Source: Vulcanimicrobiota bacterium (GTDB lineage: Bacteria > Vulcanimicrobiota > Vulcanimicrobiia > Vulcanimicrobiales > Vulcanimicrobiaceae). From it: a stretch of 34,540 bases of DNA. The notes beneath the pieces are model-generated. The model had not been told where the DNA came from, searched no databases, and was given only the letters and a program-made list of their open reading frames with translations. The position numbers were made by a program, and so were the translations under genes. Where the stretch lies: the NCBI GenBank assembly GCA_003140855.1, contig PLLF01000042.1:1-34540 (forward strand), given 5' to 3'. This document shows positions 31,512-34,540 of the stretch, one piece after another; within the stretch, counting starts at the first letter, position 1, and each line of letters starts with the position of its first letter.

Positions 31512-32801
31512 ATGACCAAGCGGAGATATCTCGTTTTCCTGCTCATGTTCCTGAGTATCTTCGTCAATTATATGGACCGGGTGAACTTCGCGGTCTCGAT
31601 TCCCGCGATCAGGCATCAATTTGGCTTCAGTTTGCAGCAGATCGGCGCGATCGCATTTGCGTGGGGAATCGCTTATGCTATCTTCAATTTCCCGGGCGGC
31701 TGGTTGGTGGACCGCCTTGGTTTGCGCTGGTCGCTGCCGCTGCTACTGGGCTGGTGGTCGGCCTTTACCATCGCCACGCCCTTCGCCGGCACGCTGGCCG
31801 GGTGGTTTGGGATACGCGCGTTAATGGGCGCGGGCGAAGCGCCGATCTGGCCGATCAACGCCAAGTGCGCGAATTCGTGGGCGGCACCGGCCGAACGCTC
31901 GACGCTCTATACGTGGGCAGGCTCCGGCCAATATCTGGGTCCGGCGATCGGCACGTTGCTGGCCGGCTTGATTCTCGTCAGATTCGGCTGGCAATGGACG
32001 TTCATTTCGTTCGGCCTAGCCGGTTTGGTGATTCTGCCGTTCTGGATTTTTGTGGTGCGCGATCGCCCGGCGCTGGATCCGCGGGTCAACGCCGCAGAAA
32101 TCGCTCGCATCGGTAACCGCGCGCCGCATGATGAGAAAGCTGACTGGCCCGGCGTCAGAAACGTGCTTTTCAGCCGCACCGGCTTTGGGATGCTGCTCAT
32201 CTACATCACGTTCGGCTACATCCTCTTTACGTTCTTATACTGGGTGCCGAGCTACATGTTTTACACATTTCACATGAGCATTCTCAAGAGTTCGGCATGG
32301 GCGAGTCTCGGTGCGCTGCTTGGTTTTGCCGGGTTCATTCTTTCCGGTCCGTTCAACGATCGGCTTGTCGCGCGCTTCGACCGGCTCACCGCACGCCGAA
32401 TCGGTACCGCGGCGCCGATGGTTTGTACGATGCTCTGTATGGTGCTTTCGATCTTCAGCGCGCGAGCGGGACTCGGCGGACTGACGGCCGTGCTGATCGG
32501 ACTCGCGCAACTGATGATGAATCTGACCGTCGGCGCTTGGGCGGTGAACATTATCGACATCTCGCCAAACCAAGCCTCGACCGGCTTCGTCTACGGCGTG
32601 TACAACGGCGCACTGAATATCATGGGCGCGCTCAACTCGCTCATACTTACAGCGATCGCGACCCGCTTTGGCTTCCCGGCGGCGTTCGGCAGCGCAATCG
32701 TCTTCATGCTCATTTTTCTCATCAGCATTCTCTTCATCGTCGACCGGCCGAGCTACACGCGGCTGATCGCCCGGGCGGAACTATCCCGCGGTGCGGCGTA
32801 A
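31512..32801 (+). CDS. MFS transporter, anion:cation symporter (ACS) type
   Basis: A 429-residue transporter with twelve predicted membrane segments. TM1 has YLVFLLMFLSIFVNYMDRVNFAVSIPAI, with the DRxN pattern of the ACS family, and GGWLVDRLGLRW is the loop 2-3 motif. The ACS group carries hexuronates, glucarate, phthalate or other organic anions with H+ or Na+, but the substrate cannot be inferred. The stop is 10 bases before the peroxiredoxin start. Confidence 0.85.
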   Translation: MTKRRYLVFLLMFLSIFVNYMDRVNFAVSIPAIRHQFGFSLQQIGAIAFAWGIAYAIFNFPGGWLVDRLGLRWSLPLLLGWWSAFTIATPFAGTLAGWFGIRALMGAGEAPIWPINAKCANSWAAPAERSTLYTWAGSGQYLGPAIGTLLAGLILVRFGWQWTFISFGLAGLVILPFWIFVVRDRPALDPRVNAAEIARIGNRAPHDEKADWPGVRNVLFSRTGFGMLLIYITFGYILFTFLYWVPSYMFYTFHMSILKSSAWASLGALLGFAGFILSGPFNDRLVARFDRLTARRIGTAAPMVCTMLCMVLSIFSARAGLGGLTAVLIGLAQLMMNLTVGAWAVNIIDISPNQASTGFVYGVYNGALNIMGALNSLILTAIATRFGFPAAFGSAIVFMLIFLISILFIVDRPSYTRLIARAELSRGAA

Positions 32802-32811
32802 CCGGAGTCAT

Positions 32812-33228
32812 ATGCTTACTGAAGGCGCGAAAATGCCGGAGCTCGACGTCGTCGACGACGCGGGTAGAAAACTCAACACCCGCGAGCTGCTGGGCAAACC
32901 CCTGGTCTTATGGTTTTATCCCAAAGACGACACACCCGGTTGAACGAGCGAAGGGTCGCAGTTTCGCGACTCCATCGACCGGTTTAAAGCGAAGGGCGCG
33001 GAGATCGTCGGAGTCAGCAAAGACTCCGTAGCGAGCCACCAAAAGTTCAAAGCCAAATACTCCCTACCGTTTCCGCTCATCGCGGACACGGACGGCAAGA
33101 TGTACAACGCTTTTGGAGTAGACGCGCGCACGACGTTTCTGATCGATCCTGACGGCACCGTCCGTAAAGTTTGGCCGAAGGTCAGCGTATCCGGCCACGC
33201 CGAGGATGTCTACAACTCGCTAGCCTAG
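32812..33228 (+). CDS. Peroxiredoxin (BCP/PrxQ-like), putative selenoprotein with in-frame TGA
   Basis: Reading from ATG 32812 (GGAG 4 nt upstream) through one in-frame TGA at 32941-32943 to TAG at 33226-33228 gives 138 residues. Before the TGA is VLWFYPKDDTPG and after it TSEGSQFRDS, so the TGA falls exactly on the peroxidatic Cys (residue 44) of the invariant peroxiredoxin motif TPGCTxE. The rest of the AhpC/TSA fold is intact (AEIVGVSKDSVASHQKF, FPLIADTDGKMYNAFGV, TTFLIDPDGTV) with no other stop or frameshift. A SECIS-like hairpin follows the TGA. TGA is an ordinary stop in other genes here, so Sec insertion is the best reading. No resolving Cys is visible. A segment of about 12 residues before TTFLIDP is shorter than in E. 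coli BCP. Alternatives are a point-mutated pseudogene or a sequencing error TGC to TGA. Confidence 0.8.
32941..32977 (+). promoter_or_regulatory. Candidate bacterial SECIS element
   Basis: Just after the in-frame TGA (32941-32943), GGGTCGC (32953-32959) pairs with GCGACTC (32966-32972) as a 7-bp stem with one G-U pair, closing a hexaloop AGTTTC (32960-32965). A lower 3-bp stem CGA/TCG (32945-32947 with 32975-32977) is possible. The loop begins 16 nt after the TGA and contains GU, as in bacterial SECIS elements such as that of E. coli fdhF, which SelB recognises. Confidence 0.6.
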
Positions 33229-33233
33229 GCGGT

Positions 33234-33293
33234 CCCCTCGTCTCGCGCGCCTGCGGCGCGCTGTTCGGGGTGGTTCGACAAGCTCACCATGAC
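33234..33293. repeat. Dispersed hairpin repeat, copy 3 (between convergent genes)
   Basis: Same layout as copy 1: CCCC, stem GCGCGCC-TGC-GGCGCGC (33245-33261), GGGG (33267-33270), then TTCGACAAGCTCACCATGAC. The stem sequence differs from copy 1 but still pairs, pointing to selection for the hairpin. It lies between the converging peroxiredoxin and pyrE genes and could act as a bidirectional terminator. Confidence 0.7.
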
Positions 33294-33304
33294 GCTGGGG
33301 CTGG

Positions 33305-33856
33305 CTAGTTTTCCGTCCTCGCATCGCCCCGGGGAAGTGAGAACTGCAGCAGCGAGCGCACCGGCGCGAGGCCGCGGCTGACGACGGCGCAGCACGTTAC
33401 GCGAAGTTTGAGTTCTTCGAGGCGGTCCTTGGCCGCGAGCAGCTCGCGCGCGGTCGTGACAACGTCCTCGAGCAAAAGCACGCGTTGTCCCGCTTCCCAT
33501 GCACCCTCGACGTACTCGCCGGCGAAGGCGCCGTAGCCTTTGGGTTTCTTACGAACGGCGATCATCGGCAGATTGGCGAGCTGCGACACGGCGGTGGCGA
33601 TAACGACTCCGCCGAGTTCGGTGCCGCCAATCAAATCCGGATTGACTTCCGAAATCACCGGCACGAAGAGCCGGGCGATCCGGCGCAACACGTGCGGATC
33701 GGAGAACAGGCGGAATTTATCAATATAATAATCGCTGCGCGTTCCGCCTGCGAGCATATAATCGCCGCGCGTCAGCGCGCGCTCGACGATGATCTTGCGC
33801 AGCCAGTTAAGTTCGGGTAACCGTCCTAGCGATTCGTTGGAGCCTAAATACTCCAC
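33305..33856 (-). CDS. pyrE: Orotate phosphoribosyltransferase
   Basis: About 183 residues, started at GTG 33856, which overlaps the end of the upstream binding-protein gene by 13 nt. Landmarks are LAGGTRSDYYIDKFRLFSDP near residue 38 (orotate-binding region), DLIGGTELGGVVIATAVSQ near 85, VRKKPKGYG near 113 and the PRPP loop VLLLEDVVTTARELLAA near 140. It makes orotidine monophosphate in pyrimidine synthesis. The PRPP loop reads TTARE where TTGGS or TAGTA is usual, so activity or exact specificity is slightly uncertain. The start could also be a few codons downstream. Confidence 0.82.
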   Translation of the reverse strand: MEYLGSNESLGRLPELNWLRKIIVERALTRGDYMLAGGTRSDYYIDKFRLFSDPHVLRRIARLFVPVISEVNPDLIGGTELGGVVIATAVSQLANLPMIAVRKKPKGYGAFAGEYVEGAWEAGQRVLLLEDVVTTARELLAAKDRLEELKLRVTCCAVVSRGLAPVRSLLQFSLPRGDARTEN

Positions 33857-34540
33857 TGCCAAGCATTCCAGGACTCGGTCACCGGATTGGGTGCGAAGCC
33901 TTTGAATTTTATGCTGATCGGATGCATCGCGCGCTGATCGTAGAGGAAGATCTCCGGAAGATCGCGCGCCAGATAGGTTTGGATCAGTGCGTACGCCTTC
34001 TTGCGCGTCGGGCGATCGTAGTTGTTCAGCGCGATTTTTTGCGCGGCCTCCATGTCGTTGTTGCAGTAGCGCGAGTAGTTGTAGCCCTTCGGCGCGACGT
34101 TCGCGCACATATATTGTGAGGCGTCGTCCGGATCGATACCGGCGTACCAGCCTGCCAGGCTCAGGTCGAACTTGCCGCCCTGCAGAATGCCGCCTTCGCC
34201 GACCGGCGCGAAGAGCACGTCGCCCGGATAGTACTTGATGTCCGCGATGATGCCCATTTGGCGCAACATCTGCTGGAGCTCGATGCTGTTCTTACGGCGG
34301 GTGACGTTGCTGTTGTTGCTGACCATCGTCAGCGTTAACGGCTGCCCATTTTTCATCATGACGCCGTCGGCGCGCGGTTTGTAACCTGCGGCCAGCAGCT
34401 CGCGGCGGCCCGCCTGAATGTTGGGCGGATACTGCGTCACGTTTGGATAGTACGACCACATCCAAAATGGCTGGTCTTCGACCGCAATCCGCGTTTGCCC
34501 GAATGTCAGCGTGTTGACGATGCGCTGCTTGTCGATCGCA
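33844..34540 (-). CDS. ABC transporter substrate-binding protein, family 5 (5' end outside window)
   Basis: 231 C-terminal residues are visible, and the frame is open to the window edge with no start. The first residues AIDKQRIVNTLTFGQTRIA are the conserved SBP_bac_5 region in which a new helix follows the hinge. PNIQAGRRELLAAGYKP, LTLTMVSNNSNVTRRKNSIELQQMLRQMGI and GWYAGIDPDDASQYMC follow, typical of the C-terminal lobe of DppA/OppA-type binding proteins. It is exported and binds peptides, nickel chelates or similar ligands for an ABC importer whose other genes are outside the window. pyrE overlaps its end by 13 nt. Confidence 0.88.
   Translation of the reverse strand, partial: AIDKQRIVNTLTFGQTRIAVEDQPFWMWSYYPNVTQYPPNIQAGRRELLAAGYKPRADGVMMKNGQPLTLTMVSNNSNVTRRKNSIELQQMLRQMGIIADIKYYPGDVLFAPVGEGGILQGGKFDLSLAGWYAGIDPDDASQYMCANVAPKGYNYSRYCNNDMEAAQKIALNNYDRPTRKKAYALIQTYLARDLPEIFLYDQRAMHPISIKFKGFAPNPVTESWNAWQWSI

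Noticed and set aside
32812-32943. Peroxiredoxin as a simple pseudogene truncated at codon 44
   Set aside because: The only lesion is TGA at the catalytic Cys, the downstream frame is fully conserved, and a SECIS-like hairpin follows. It remains an alternative until sel genes are checked.
1-34540. CRISPR arrays, tRNA or rRNA genes, transposases and prophage genes
   Set aside because: I saw no regularly spaced direct repeats of CRISPR type, no tRNA-like cloverleaf in the short intergenic gaps, and no transposase or phage protein signatures. The doubled 16-mer at 5066-5103 is an operator, not an array.

Overview
The window reads as two stretches of different origin. Bases 1 to about 3.6 kb are GC-rich, with nearly all codons ending in G or C. 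They carry a partial membrane-anchored protein, an F420-type luciferase-like oxidoreductase, a polytopic membrane protein and the 5' part of a thioredoxin reductase gene, and resemble an actinobacterial or Limnocylindria-type Chloroflexota genome. From about 3.6 kb to the end, A/T-ending codons such as AAA and GAA are much more common and gene content changes. This larger part looks like an uncultured phylum such as Candidatus Eremiobacterota (WPS-2), an impression from protein style that cannot be proven here. The switch falls inside one intact reading frame (trxB), so the contig may be a chimeric assembly.

Layout. 1-3040: Chloroflexota/Actinobacteria-like genes. 3092-4168: trxB with the composition break. 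4172-5676 (minus): a winged-helix regulator/nucleotidyltransferase pair behind a doubled palindromic operator, and a cysteine-rich secreted protein. 5826-12833 (minus): a tightly packed eight-gene run, queD-queE-mqnB-mqnD-namZ-glcD-glcE-TIGR01777 epimerase. 12910-17862 (minus): a branched-chain 2-oxoacid dehydrogenase operon with two tandem E1 alpha genes, then E1 beta, E2 and a VOC protein. 17924-21035: a secreted TonB-C-like protein, two small minus-strand genes, an FAD oxidoreductase and sixA. 21030-23001 (minus): a beta-CASP metallo-beta-lactamase and a LOG-family protein. 23070-25724: ETF-quinone oxidoreductase, thiS and thiG. 25787-28272: a GlxA-type regulator and a GT39 glycosyltransferase. 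28256-30428: a methyltransferase divergent from an RCK-pore-RCK potassium channel. 30415-31440: a phosphoesterase. 31512-33228: an MFS transporter and a peroxiredoxin gene with an in-frame TGA. 33305-34540 (minus): pyrE and a truncated peptide-binding protein.

Metabolism. The genes suggest a respiratory heterotroph making menaquinone by the futalosine route (mqnB, mqnD), feeding electrons from acyl-CoA/branched-chain oxidation through ETF-QO, and oxidising 2-hydroxyacids with GlcDE. It recycles peptidoglycan sugars (NamZ) and makes queuosine precursors and thiazole.

The most notable feature is the peroxiredoxin at 32812-33228. It has a single in-frame TGA exactly at the peroxidatic cysteine codon, followed at bacterial SECIS distance by a 7-bp hairpin, so it is a strong candidate selenoprotein that ordinary gene calling would miss. 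Also notable are promoters placed so that the mRNA would be leaderless, a dispersed hairpin repeat that encodes the C-terminus of one protein, and divergent genes whose start codons overlap.
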